Below are positions 1 to 7,311 of a stretch of 15,362 nucleotides of DNA, piece after piece. Position 1 is the first letter of the stretch, and the number at the start of each line of letters is the position of its first letter. The DNA lies in NCBI GenBank assembly GCA_902780985.1, contig CACZHN010000089.1, forward strand, positions 1 to 15,362, read 5' to 3'. A program made the translations under genes and the position numbers. The stretch is from an uncultured Lachnospiraceae bacterium (GTDB taxonomy: Bacteria > Bacillota_A > Clostridia > Lachnospirales > Lachnospiraceae). The notes under the pieces are model-generated. The model saw only the letters and a program-made list of their open reading frames with translations, was not told where the DNA came from and searched no databases.

Positions 1-155
1 CGGAGTATCTCTGCGACAGGATCGTAATGCTGAACAAGGGTAAGACCATCTGTGATGCGTCGCCGGAGGAACTCAAAAAGCAAAACGATGTATCCAATAT
101 GAGGGATGCATTTTACCGGATAATAGAAAGCGAGGGTATAAGCTATGAGGTATAA
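1..155 (+). CDS. ABC transporter ATP-binding protein, C-terminal end (partial)
   Basis: An open frame enters from the left edge (first full codon at base 3) and stops with TAA at 153-155, giving the last 50 residues of a protein. The visible start, EYLCDRIVMLNKGKTI, matches the stretch after the H-loop in ABC ATPases, where 'E..CDRI..l.kG' is typical, followed by a short helical C-terminus. The stop lies 8 bases inside the next gene, an ABC-2 type permease (11-base overlap), so the two are almost certainly translationally coupled subunits of one exporter. By family this subunit hydrolyses ATP on the cytoplasmic face and powers the NatB-like permease. The Walker motifs lie outside the window, so the assignment rests on this short stretch plus context. 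Confidence 0.8.
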   Translation, partial: EYLCDRIVMLNKGKTICDASPEELKKQNDVSNMRDAFYRIIESEGISYEV

Positions 156-2223
156 AGTAGTTAAGACCCTTATAAAGAAAGAGCTTCTGGATGTCATCAG
201 GGATAAGAAGGCGGTCATCATGATGCTCATCGTTCCGCTGGTGGTCTATCCGCTGATATTTTTCGGTACCATGGCAGTGATGACGGCTATTCAGACCGGA
301 ATGGAAGAGCATGAGTATAAAGTTGTCATCGAGCCTATAGAGGGTCCGGAATACGATTCGATACTGGCGGCCATAGATGAACATAATAAACCGTCGAAAG
401 ACGATAGCTCGGAAAAGACGGATCAGCTGAAATCCGTAAGAAGCGATGAAGAATGGGATTACGATAAGGCCTATGCAGCTCTTCAGAAGGAAGAGATAGA
501 TGCATTTGTCAGAATCTGGTCACAGGATATTGACGGAAGACCGGTTTATCAGATCGTTTATGTTTCGTCCATAACCAATTCGTCTTACGCGGCGGACATT
601 CTGAAAAGCGTTCTGAATAAGATGAATAAAGATGAGTCCGAGAGACTCATAAGCGAAATGGGCATCAAGCCTGAGCTGGTGCTTACGCCGCTGGTCATTG
701 AGAATAAAGACGTTGCCAGCAAGGAACAGACCACCGGAAATCTTCTGGGTATGATCCTTCCTATGCTGCTTATCATAAGTCTTCTCATGGGAACCATGTA
801 TCCGGCCATAGATACCACTGCCGGAGAGAAGGAAAGAGGTACCCTTGAGACCATGCTTACCCTGCCTGTTACCAACAGGGAGATCATATTCGGTAAGTTC
901 GTAACGGTTGCGATTATAGGAGTTGTATCGGCGCTTCTCAACCTGCTTTCCATGGCACTCATGGGCGTATACATGATAAAGCTTATCGGCGGTCTGGGAA
1001 TGGCGGTAAATACCGTGGACTTCGGAAGATTCATTCCGGCCATCCTGGTTACGATCCTTTCGGTGCTGGTATTCGCACTTTTCATAAGTGCACTGACCAT
1101 GTGCATAGCCGCATTTGCCAAGTCCTATAAGGAAGCCAATAACTATATAACACCTATGACTCTGGTAGTCATGCTTACGGGATACATCGCATTTATCCCG
1201 AATATCGAACTGGACAGCAAGATGGCACTGGTTCCCGTAGCCAACATATGCCTGCTGATAAAGAACATACTTAACTTTAAGTATGATATGGAAATCGTGA
1301 TGCTGGTTCTTCTCAGCAACGTGGTTTACGCTATGCTGGCGGTGCTTTTCCTGGGAAGAGTTTATAACAGTGAAGGAATCCTCTTCGACGAGGGTCGTTC
1401 CGGAGTTCAGCTTTTCGAAAAGCGCAGCAACATGAAAAAGGGCGGCGTTCCTACCGTCGGAGATGCCTGGTTCTTACTGTGCATAGTCTTCATGGCTGTT
1501 ATATATCTGGGAAGCATAATGCAGCTGGAGTGGGGCTTTACCGGTGTTGCCGGAACCCAGATCATCATACTGCTGCTGCCGCTGCTTTTCGTGATCTATA
1601 CGAAGAGAAGCATAAAAGAAACCTACAGCTTTAAGAAGCCTGCGGTCACATCGGTGCTGGGCGGAGTGGTACTTGTTCTGGGAGTTCTCCTTCTGGGAAT
1701 ACTGCTTACGGTATTTACTTCGATGCTGTTCCCGAACGACGCGGAACTGGCGGGAGAGAGTATTGACAGTACTCTTACGGGACACGGATTCCTGCTTACG
1801 CTTTTCGTAGCGGCACTTATGCCGGCTATATGCGAGGAAATGATGTTCAGAGGTTTTGTTCTGTCATCATTCAGAAAAAGATATAAGATTGTCACATCCA
1901 TACTTCTGGTGGCGGCAGTCTTCGGTATATATCATATGAGTATAGTGCGATTCTTCACCACGGCTCTGCTGGGTGCCGCACTGGCGCTTACGGTTTACTA
2001 TGCGGGAAGCATATTCCCGGCTATGTTGATGCATTTCTGTAATAACGGAATAGCTGTACTTCAGATGTATTATCCGGAGTTCTTTATAAAGTATGTTCCG
2101 ATCCTCGGCGAGGAGACTCTCAGTATTTCATCGACTATAATACTATTTTTACTTGGTACGGTACTGACTGCTGCCGGAATTCTTCTGCTCAGAAGAAGCC
2201 ACAGAGGAAAGGAAGCTAAATGA
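145..2223 (+). CDS. ABC-2 permease (NatB-like) fused to CPBP intramembrane protease
   Basis: A 692-residue membrane protein of two parts. The N-terminal half has one membrane helix (about residues 23-45), a large soluble loop to about residue 200 and then a group of helices (about 200-410), the layout of NatB-type ABC-2 permeases, which with their ATPase export sodium ions or other substrates. The C-terminal half (about 430-690) is a second helical bundle with CPBP (CAAX protease/bacteriocin-processing, Abi) motifs: EEMMFR with E564, E565 and R569; FGIYH with H597; and HFCNN with H630 and N634. The proposed glutamate and histidine catalytic or metal residues are therefore all present. This permease/CPBP fusion is, to my knowledge, a recognised clostridial architecture. 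The start overlaps the ATPase gene; the stop overlaps the lysozyme start (ATGA). The transported substrate cannot be read from the sequence. Confidence 0.9.
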   Translation: MRYKVVKTLIKKELLDVIRDKKAVIMMLIVPLVVYPLIFFGTMAVMTAIQTGMEEHEYKVVIEPIEGPEYDSILAAIDEHNKPSKDDSSEKTDQLKSVRSDEEWDYDKAYAALQKEEIDAFVRIWSQDIDGRPVYQIVYVSSITNSSYAADILKSVLNKMNKDESERLISEMGIKPELVLTPLVIENKDVASKEQTTGNLLGMILPMLLIISLLMGTMYPAIDTTAGEKERGTLETMLTLPVTNREIIFGKFVTVAIIGVVSALLNLLSMALMGVYMIKLIGGLGMAVNTVDFGRFIPAILVTILSVLVFALFISALTMCIAAFAKSYKEANNYITPMTLVVMLTGYIAFIPNIELDSKMALVPVANICLLIKNILNFKYDMEIVMLVLLSNVVYAMLAVLFLGRVYNSEGILFDEGRSGVQLFEKRSNMKKGGVPTVGDAWFLLCIVFMAVIYLGSIMQLEWGFTGVAGTQIIILLLPLLFVIYTKRSIKETYSFKKPAVTSVLGGVVLVLGVLLLGILLTVFTSMLFPNDAELAGESIDSTLTGHGFLLTLFVAALMPAICEEMMFRGFVLSSFRKRYKIVTSILLVAAVFGIYHMSIVRFFTTALLGAALALTVYYAGSIFPAMLMHFCNNGIAVLQMYYPEFFIKYVPILGEETLSISSTIILFLLGTVLTAAGILLLRRSHRGKEAK

Positions 2224-3200
2224 ATTCCAAAAACGACAAGATAAAACGACTGCTGATCATATGGGTTGTATTTCTCATGTTCCTGGTATGCACCATCGTT
2301 CTTCTGGTGAAGTCCATCATGTCCGAGATAAAAAATGCGGAGTTCCCGAAGCATGTATATATGTCGGACGAACTTGACGATGTGATACCTTTCGATGCGG
2401 ATTACTCCATCAGGGACATGATCAAAGACAACTATGTGAAGTATCTTCATCAGGCATATATAGTTCTGGGTACATACCCGGACTGCAGACTGGTAAAGAT
2501 CAGCGCAAATGTAGAGAGAAATGATTTCAACTGGAAAGAAGAGTTCTATTGTCCGGAAGGCGAGCTCTACTGGAAGAGATATAAGGACGGAGTGCCGGAA
2601 GGCAGGATAGCCATTGATGTTTCCGAGTACCAGAACAATATTGACTGGGAAGGCGTGAAGCAGGCAGGTGTTGAAGTTGCCATAGTCAGAGCCGGCTTCA
2701 GAGGTTACGGAAGCTCAGCAAAACTTGTGGCCGATGTGAACTTCGACCAGAACATGCAGGGAGCCGCATCCGTGGGAATAGAGACCGGAGTTTACTTCTT
2801 CTCCGAGGCCATAAACCGCGAGGAAGGTGAAGAGGAAGCGAGATTCGTTCTGGATATGGTTCAGGGGTACAACGTTACCCAGCCGATAATCATAGATACG
2901 GAATACATTTACGATACGGAAGGCGTAAGAGCCAATGATATATCCGTAGAGGACAGGACCGCCGCTGTTGTGGGATTCTGTGAGACAATAAAAGCGGCCG
3001 GGTATACACCGATGATATACGCCAGCCGCGATCAGTTCATATTCAATATGGACATAGATGCCATAGGTGATTACGAGTTCTGGCTCGCATGCTATGACAC
3101 GCCTAACTTCCCGTATCATACCGAGGGATATCAGTATTCTCCTTCGGGACTTATGAGCGGAATTGAAGGAAATGTAGATCTGGATGTATGGATGAGATAA
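2220..3200 (+). CDS. Membrane-anchored GH25 lysozyme (N-acetylmuramidase)
   Basis: A 326-residue protein with a single hydrophobic helix at about residues 10-31 after a basic N-terminus (KNDKIKR), so a signal anchor placing the rest outside the membrane. Residues 32-125 form a region I do not recognise. From about 128 to the end it is a glycoside hydrolase family 25 domain: IAIDVSEYQ (D133), AIVRAGFRGYG, GVYFFSEA and the catalytic pair in IIIDTEY (D226, E228). GH25 enzymes cut the beta-1,4 bond between N-acetylmuramic acid and N-acetylglucosamine in peptidoglycan. The start overlaps the permease stop by 4 bases (ATGA), so it is probably co-translated with the transporter genes. That suggests a local wall-remodelling role, not a phage endolysin: no holin or phage gene is nearby and the protein is anchored. 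The stop abuts the convergent amylase gene. Confidence 0.9.
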   Translation: MNSKNDKIKRLLIIWVVFLMFLVCTIVLLVKSIMSEIKNAEFPKHVYMSDELDDVIPFDADYSIRDMIKDNYVKYLHQAYIVLGTYPDCRLVKISANVERNDFNWKEEFYCPEGELYWKRYKDGVPEGRIAIDVSEYQNNIDWEGVKQAGVEVAIVRAGFRGYGSSAKLVADVNFDQNMQGAASVGIETGVYFFSEAINREEGEEEARFVLDMVQGYNVTQPIIIDTEYIYDTEGVRANDISVEDRTAAVVGFCETIKAAGYTPMIYASRDQFIFNMDIDAIGDYEFWLACYDTPNFPYHTEGYQYSPSGLMSGIEGNVDLDVWMR

Positions 3201-4511
3201 TTATCTCTCCATCTTCCAGACATATGATGTATAAGGAGCAAGCTCGGAGCCGCCGCCGAAGTCGTGCTTGGTACCGGTAAGCAGTTCGTCTGCCATGCCG
3301 CATCCCGCATCGAAATGCGCGGTGAAAGGCTGATCCGATGCGTTGATGGCAATCATGATCCTTTCGTCATCAACCCTGCGCTCGAAGATACACTGATGAT
3401 TTGTAAGAACGACAGACCTGAATGAACCGTAGTTCAGTGCTCTGCTGTTCTTTTTTATTTCCGCAAGGCGGGCTATATGGTCTGTAAGGCTGTTCCACTC
3501 CGGTGCCTCGAAGCATGGACGGAGAGCCGGATCTCCTTCTTCCTTACGGGCTTCCGCACCCCATTCGCTTCCGTAGTAAACGCTCGGGAATCCCGGCATT
3601 CCGAAAGCCAGAGTATATATAAGCGGAAGATGATTCTTGTTGGAAAGAATACTGGCAACTCTTGTAACATCATGGTTATCCACGAAGGACATGAGGTGCA
3701 TGTGCTTGTAACGGCACCAGTCTTCCGGACCGAACTGCTGCATGAGAGAGTGGATAATCTCGAACATGTTCATGCAGTTGAAGCTGGAGAACAGTCCTTT
3801 GTAGCATGCGTAGTTGGTACAGCTGTGAAGCATTCCGTCATTTACGAACATGGCATAATCGCCGTGAAGCAGCTCGCCCAGGAGCAGGAATTCAGGCTTG
3901 ATGTCGTTGGCCAGTCCGCGAAGTCTGTGGATGAAGTCTCTGTCCAGGCAGTAAGCTACATCCAGTCTCAGACCGTCTATATCGAAGTAATCAACCCAGT
4001 AACGGATTTTGTCGAAGATATGTTCCACCACATCGTTGTTGCGGAGGTTGAGCTTGACCAGGTCGTAGTTGCCTTCCCAGCCTTCGTACCAGAAGCCGTC
4101 GTTGTAATTGGAATTTCCGTCAAAGGAAAGATGAAACCAGTCCTTATAAGGAGAGTCCCATTTCTTCTCCTGAACATCCCTGAATGCCCAGAAGCCTCTG
4201 CCTACATGATTGAATACGCCGTCCAGAACAACTTTGATGCCGGCTTCGTGAAGGGCGTCCACAACCTTCTTGAAGTCCTCGTTTGTTCCGAGACGCTTAT
4301 CTATAAGTCCGTAATCGCGGGTGTTGTATCCATGAGTGTCGGATTCGAAAACAGGAGAAAAGTAGATGGCATTTGCGCCCAGTTTCTTGATGTGAGGTAT
4401 CCAGTCGATGACTTTGAGAATCCTTGATTCAAGTATTCCGTCATTCTCGAAAGGAGCACCAGTAAAGCCCAGAGGGTAGATCTGATAAAAGACCGATTCT
4501 TCAAACCACAT
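3201..4511 (-). CDS. GH13 alpha-amylase family glycosyl hydrolase, cytoplasmic
   Basis: A 436-residue protein without a signal peptide, starting at an ATG preceded by a near-perfect ribosome binding site (AAGGAGGA, complement of 4519-4526). It shows the GH13 conserved regions in order: region I VVLDGVFNHVG (about residues 95-105), region II GLRLDVAY with nucleophile D184, region III LLGELLHG with acid/base E213, and region IV FVDNHD with D281. A short beta-rich C-terminal domain follows (INASDQPFTAHF). The family hydrolyses or rearranges alpha-glucans. At 436 residues and cytoplasmic it probably acts on imported maltodextrins or cyclodextrins, but the exact specificity (amylase, neopullulanase-like, glucosidase) cannot be fixed here. 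It is transcribed divergently from pgi, which would accept the sugar phosphate made from released glucose; this functional link is inference. Its stop is immediately next to the lysozyme stop. Confidence 0.9.
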   Translation of the reverse strand: MWFEESVFYQIYPLGFTGAPFENDGILESRILKVIDWIPHIKKLGANAIYFSPVFESDTHGYNTRDYGLIDKRLGTNEDFKKVVDALHEAGIKVVLDGVFNHVGRGFWAFRDVQEKKWDSPYKDWFHLSFDGNSNYNDGFWYEGWEGNYDLVKLNLRNNDVVEHIFDKIRYWVDYFDIDGLRLDVAYCLDRDFIHRLRGLANDIKPEFLLLGELLHGDYAMFVNDGMLHSCTNYACYKGLFSSFNCMNMFEIIHSLMQQFGPEDWCRYKHMHLMSFVDNHDVTRVASILSNKNHLPLIYTLAFGMPGFPSVYYGSEWGAEARKEEGDPALRPCFEAPEWNSLTDHIARLAEIKKNSRALNYGSFRSVVLTNHQCIFERRVDDERIMIAINASDQPFTAHFDAGCGMADELLTGTKHDFGGGSELAPYTSYVWKMER

Positions 4512-4533
4512 ATTTCCGTCCTCCTTAAAATGC

Positions 4534-4564
4534 AGTATATTTTGCGTTGCAAAGACACCTTCAA
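4534..4564 (-). promoter_or_regulatory. Candidate promoter for the GH13 gene
   Basis: On the minus strand a -10-like TATACT (complement of 4534-4539) lies about 22 bases upstream of the gene start, with a -35-like TTGAAG (complement of 4559-4564) 19 bases further up. The spacing is longer than ideal and the -35 is a partial match, so this is a modest candidate. A second TATACT (complement of 4566-4571) lacks a good -35. Confidence 0.35.
4541..4553. promoter_or_regulatory. Palindrome in the amylase promoter spacer, possible operator
   Basis: TTTGC-GTT-GCAAA is a perfect 5+3+5 inverted repeat. It lies between the candidate -10 and -35 of the GH13 gene, where a bound repressor would block RNA polymerase. 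The TTGC/GCAA half sites recall operators of LacI/GalR-family sugar regulators such as MalR, though the half-site order and spacing differ from the classic GCAAACGTTTGC. No regulator gene is in the window, so the assignment is inference. Confidence 0.35.
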
Positions 4565-4613
4565 CAGTATACCAAATATGACAGCAAATCGCTATAAAAA
4601 CCGAACTTTTGCC

Positions 4614-4642
4614 TTGTAATGAAAGACTCGATTTGCTACAAT
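4614..4642 (+). promoter_or_regulatory. Promoter of pgi (sigma-A type)
   Basis: TTGTAA at 4614-4619 and TACAAT at 4637-4642 are separated by exactly 17 bases, matching four and five of six positions of the vegetative consensus. Transcription would start near 4649, leaving a leader of about 50 bases before the pgi ATG. The leader ends with a good ribosome binding site (AAGGAG, about 4687-4692). Confidence 0.65.
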
Positions 4643-4700
4643 TTAGGGTAGTGTTTTTTGGGGATTACAGAGGGAATTATATATAAAAGGAGATTTAGTT

Positions 4701-6056
4701 ATGGCACAAAAGGTATCATTCAGTTTTGAGAATGCTTCATTCATGGCAGATGATGCATCGGTTGCAGCTATCAAGGACAGAGTAACAGCTGCAAGAAACA
4801 CACTTGTTGAGAGAACAGGTGCGGGAAATGATTTCCTGGGTTGGATCGATCTTCCGATTGATTACGACAAGGAAGAGTTCGACAGAATTAAGAAGGCAGC
4901 AGCTAAGATTCAGAGTGATTCAGACGTACTTCTCGTTATCGGTATCGGCGGATCATATCTCGGCGCAAGAGCAGCTATCGAGGCTCTTCGTCACAGCTTC
5001 TATAACATGGTAGATAAGTCAATCCGTAAGACACCTGAGATTTATTACTGCGGTAATAACCTCAGCTCAACATACATCTGCGACCTCGTTGATGTTATCG
5101 GCGACAGAGATTTCTCTATAAATGTTATCTCTAAGTCAGGTACAACAACAGAGTGTTCCGTTGCTTTCCGTCTCTTCAAGGAAATGCTTGAGAAGAAGTA
5201 CGGCAAGGCAGAAGCAGCTAAGCGTATCTATGCTACAACAGATAAGGCACGCGGGGCTCTTAAGACTCTTTCAAACGAAGAGGGTTATGAGACATTCGTA
5301 GTTCCTGATGATGTAGGAGGAAGATATTCCGTTCTTACAGCAGTAGGACTTCTTCCGATTGCAGCTTCAGGTGCAGACCTTGATGCTCTTATGGCAGGTG
5401 CTGCAAAGGCACGTGAGTACTGCTTAAACAATGATTTTGATTCAAACGACGCACTTAAGTACGTTGCATACAGAAACGTTCTTCATGAAAAGGGACTCGG
5501 AATGGAGATCCTCGGAAACTTCGAGCCGTCACTTCATTACATCACAGAGTGGTGGAAGCAGCTCTACGGAGAAAGCGAAGGCAAGGACGGCAAGGGTATC
5601 TTCCCTGCAGGTGTTGATTTCACAACAGATCTTCACTCACTGGGACAGTTCATTCAGGAAGGTACAAAGAATCATTTCGAGACATTCCTCAATGTTAAGA
5701 ACCCACGCAGAAGCGTAGTTATGCAGGAAGAGGCAGTTGATCTTGACGGACTTAACTATCTTACAGGAAAGACTGTAGACTTCATCAATAAGTGTGCTAT
5801 GAACGGAACAATCCTTGCACATGTAGACGGACAGGTTCCTAACATCCGTATAGATATGGAAGAGATCAGCGAGGAGACAGTTGGTGAGCTCTTCTACATG
5901 TTCGAGTTTGCATGCGGCGTAAGCGGTTATGTTCTCGGAGTTAACCCATTCAATCAGCCTGGTGTTGAAAGCTACAAGAAGAACATGTTTGCTCTTCTCG
6001 GAAAGCCGGGTTATGAAGAAATGACAGCAGCTCTCAGAGAGAGACTCGGAGAGTAA
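4701..6056 (+). CDS. pgi: Glucose-6-phosphate isomerase
   Basis: A 451-residue enzyme, the usual length of the short Firmicute form (about 450). It interconverts glucose 6-phosphate and fructose 6-phosphate in glycolysis and gluconeogenesis, in the cytoplasm. Visible motifs: [10 protein letters not shown] (from G81) of the first SIS domain; ISKSGTTTE (K145-E151), which binds the sugar phosphate; the family signature VGGRYSV (G206-S210); [11 protein letters not shown] with the catalytic-region glutamate E291; and SLGQFIQEG. The start has a clear AAGGAG site 8 bases upstream. It has its own promoter and is closed by a strong terminator, so it is monocistronic. Codon use differs strikingly from all neighbours: ACA for Thr, GCA/GCT for Ala and CTT/CTC for Leu are preferred, whereas neighbours use ACC/ACG, GCG/GCC and CTG freely. 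This fits selection for high expression better than recent transfer. Confidence 0.97.
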   Translation: MAQKVSFSFENASFMADDASVAAIKDRVTAARNTLVERTGAGNDFLGWIDLPIDYDKEEFDRIKKAAAKIQSDSDVLLVIGIGGSYLGARAAIEALRHSFYNMVDKSIRKTPEIYYCGNNLSSTYICDLVDVIGDRDFSINVISKSGTTTECSVAFRLFKEMLEKKYGKAEAAKRIYATTDKARGALKTLSNEEGYETFVVPDDVGGRYSVLTAVGLLPIAASGADLDALMAGAAKAREYCLNNDFDSNDALKYVAYRNVLHEKGLGMEILGNFEPSLHYITEWWKQLYGESEGKDGKGIFPAGVDFTTDLHSLGQFIQEGTKNHFETFLNVKNPRRSVVMQEEAVDLDGLNYLTGKTVDFINKCAMNGTILAHVDGQVPNIRIDMEEISEETVGELFYMFEFACGVSGYVLGVNPFNQPGVESYKKNMFALLGKPGYEEMTAALRERLGE

Positions 6057-6076
6057 TCAGTAATACAGGGCGAAAC

Positions 6077-6109
6077 ACGGGGACGGGGGTTGACCCCCGT
6101 CCCTGTTTT
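6077..6109 (+). terminator. Intrinsic terminator after pgi
   Basis: GGGACGGGGG (6080-6089) and CCCCCGTCCC (6094-6103) form a perfect 10-bp stem around a TTGA loop. It extends by three more pairs including one G-T (6077-6079 with 6104-6106) and is followed by TTTT (6106-6109). The stem is very stable and the T run short. It separates pgi from the following operon, whose first start codon is only 26 bases downstream. Confidence 0.85.
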
Positions 6110-6134
6110 AAGTTCCCGAAAATTTGGAGGAAAT

Positions 6135-7295
6135 ATGATAGGAGATACCTTCGAACTTATAGCACCGTGCCATTTCGGCCTTGAAGCGGTGTTGAAGCGA
6201 GAGATTCAGAATCTCGGATATGAGATCACTTCCGTGGAGGACGGTCGAGTTACCTTTCTTGCGGGAGCGGACGGAATACCGAGAGCCAATATAAATATCA
6301 GGACAGCCGAGAGAATCCTTCTCAAGTGCGGAAGCTTCAGAGCAAAGACATTCGATGAGCTTTTTGAAGGCACCAGAGCCATTAACTGGGAGAGAGTTCT
6401 TCCGAGAGATGCAAAGTTCTGGGTAACAAAAGCCACAACGAACAAGTCGGCTCTTTTTGCTGCGTCTTCGATACAGTCCATCGTGAAGAAGGCTATGGTA
6501 GACAGAATGAGTTCCGTCTATCACGTAAACCGCTTCGCAGAGGACGGTGACGAATATCCTGTAAGAGTTTTCATCATGAAGGACATGGTCACCATAGGAC
6601 TTGATACATCGGGTGTTTCGCTTCATAAGAGAGGTTACAGAAAGCTGGTAGGTAAGGCTCCTATTTCCGAAACACTGGCCTCAGCCCTTATCATGCTCAC
6701 ACCTTGGAGGGAAGACCGTATACTGGTAGATCCGTTTTCGGGCAGTGGTACATTTCCTATTGAAGCGGCTCTTATCGGAGCCAATATCGCACCGGGTGTG
6801 AACAGAGATTTTACGGCATGTACCTGGGAGAAGCTTATATCCAAGAAGCTTTGGTACGAGGCATATGACGAGGCGAGAAGCCTTGAGAAAAGAGATGTGA
6901 AGATGAATATCCAGGGCTACGACTTAGACCCTGAGATCGTCAAGGTGGCAAGGACAAATGCGGCCGATGCCGGCGTGGAAGAGTATATTCATTTTCAGCA
7001 GAGAGACGTGAAGGACCTTAGAAATCCGAAGCCATACGGCTTTGTGATCACCAACCCTCCATACGGCGAAAGACTTGAGGAGAAGGAAGCGCTTCCGGCG
7101 CTTTACAGAACCCTGGGAGAAGCTTATGCCGGGCTGGATAAATGGTCCATGTATATAATTACCTCTTATGAGGATACCGAGAAGTACATCGGCAGAAAGG
7201 CCGATAAAAACAGGAAGATCTATAACGGTATGATCCAGGCGAGATTCTACTCGTTCATGGGTCCTAAGCCGCCGCGTAACGATTCTTCCGTGTAA
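6135..7295 (+). CDS. THUMP-domain class I SAM-dependent RNA methyltransferase (YpsC/RlmL-like)
   Basis: A 386-residue protein whose start is set by GGAGG at 6126-6130; an in-frame TTG at 6090 would lie inside the pgi terminator and is rejected. The N-terminal ~170 residues (ELIAPCHFGLEAVLKREI...) are a ferredoxin-like/THUMP RNA-binding module. The C-terminal half is a Rossmann methyltransferase with DPFSGSGTFPIEAA (D199-A212), where S-adenosylmethionine and the target base are handled, and the NPPY motif (N307-Y310) typical of base N-methylation. This is the COG0116 family (B. subtilis YpsC; N-terminal part of E. coli RlmL, which makes m2G in 23S rRNA). The exact target is not readable here. 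No obvious promoter fits between the pgi terminator and this gene, so its transcription must begin inside pgi or by read-through. It heads the long operon that follows. Confidence 0.9.
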   Translation: MIGDTFELIAPCHFGLEAVLKREIQNLGYEITSVEDGRVTFLAGADGIPRANINIRTAERILLKCGSFRAKTFDELFEGTRAINWERVLPRDAKFWVTKATTNKSALFAASSIQSIVKKAMVDRMSSVYHVNRFAEDGDEYPVRVFIMKDMVTIGLDTSGVSLHKRGYRKLVGKAPISETLASALIMLTPWREDRILVDPFSGSGTFPIEAALIGANIAPGVNRDFTACTWEKLISKKLWYEAYDEARSLEKRDVKMNIQGYDLDPEIVKVARTNAADAGVEEYIHFQQRDVKDLRNPKPYGFVITNPPYGERLEEKEALPALYRTLGEAYAGLDKWSMYIITSYEDTEKYIGRKADKNRKIYNGMIQARFYSFMGPKPPRNDSSV

Positions 7296-7311
7296 CCGGA
7301 AGGGAAGGTTA

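Noticed and set aside
585..1121. A 178-codon open frame on the minus strand
   Set aside because: It is antisense to the permease and is a by-product of its codon pattern (serine- and methionine-rich shadow), with no family resemblance.
3194..3207. Palindrome GAGATAATTATCTC as a bidirectional terminator
   Set aside because: The hairpin would have only 5 pairs, mostly A-T, with no T tract on either side.
3477..4427. A 316-codon open frame on the plus strand
   Set aside because: It lies wholly antisense to the GH13 gene, whose catalytic motifs, ribosome binding site and length are all convincing. The antisense translation has no recognisable domain and no good ribosome binding site.
6090..6134. 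Upstream TTG start adding 15 residues to the THUMP methyltransferase
   Set aside because: It would begin in the loop of the pgi terminator; ATG 6135 has a GGAGG site and gives the family N-terminus.
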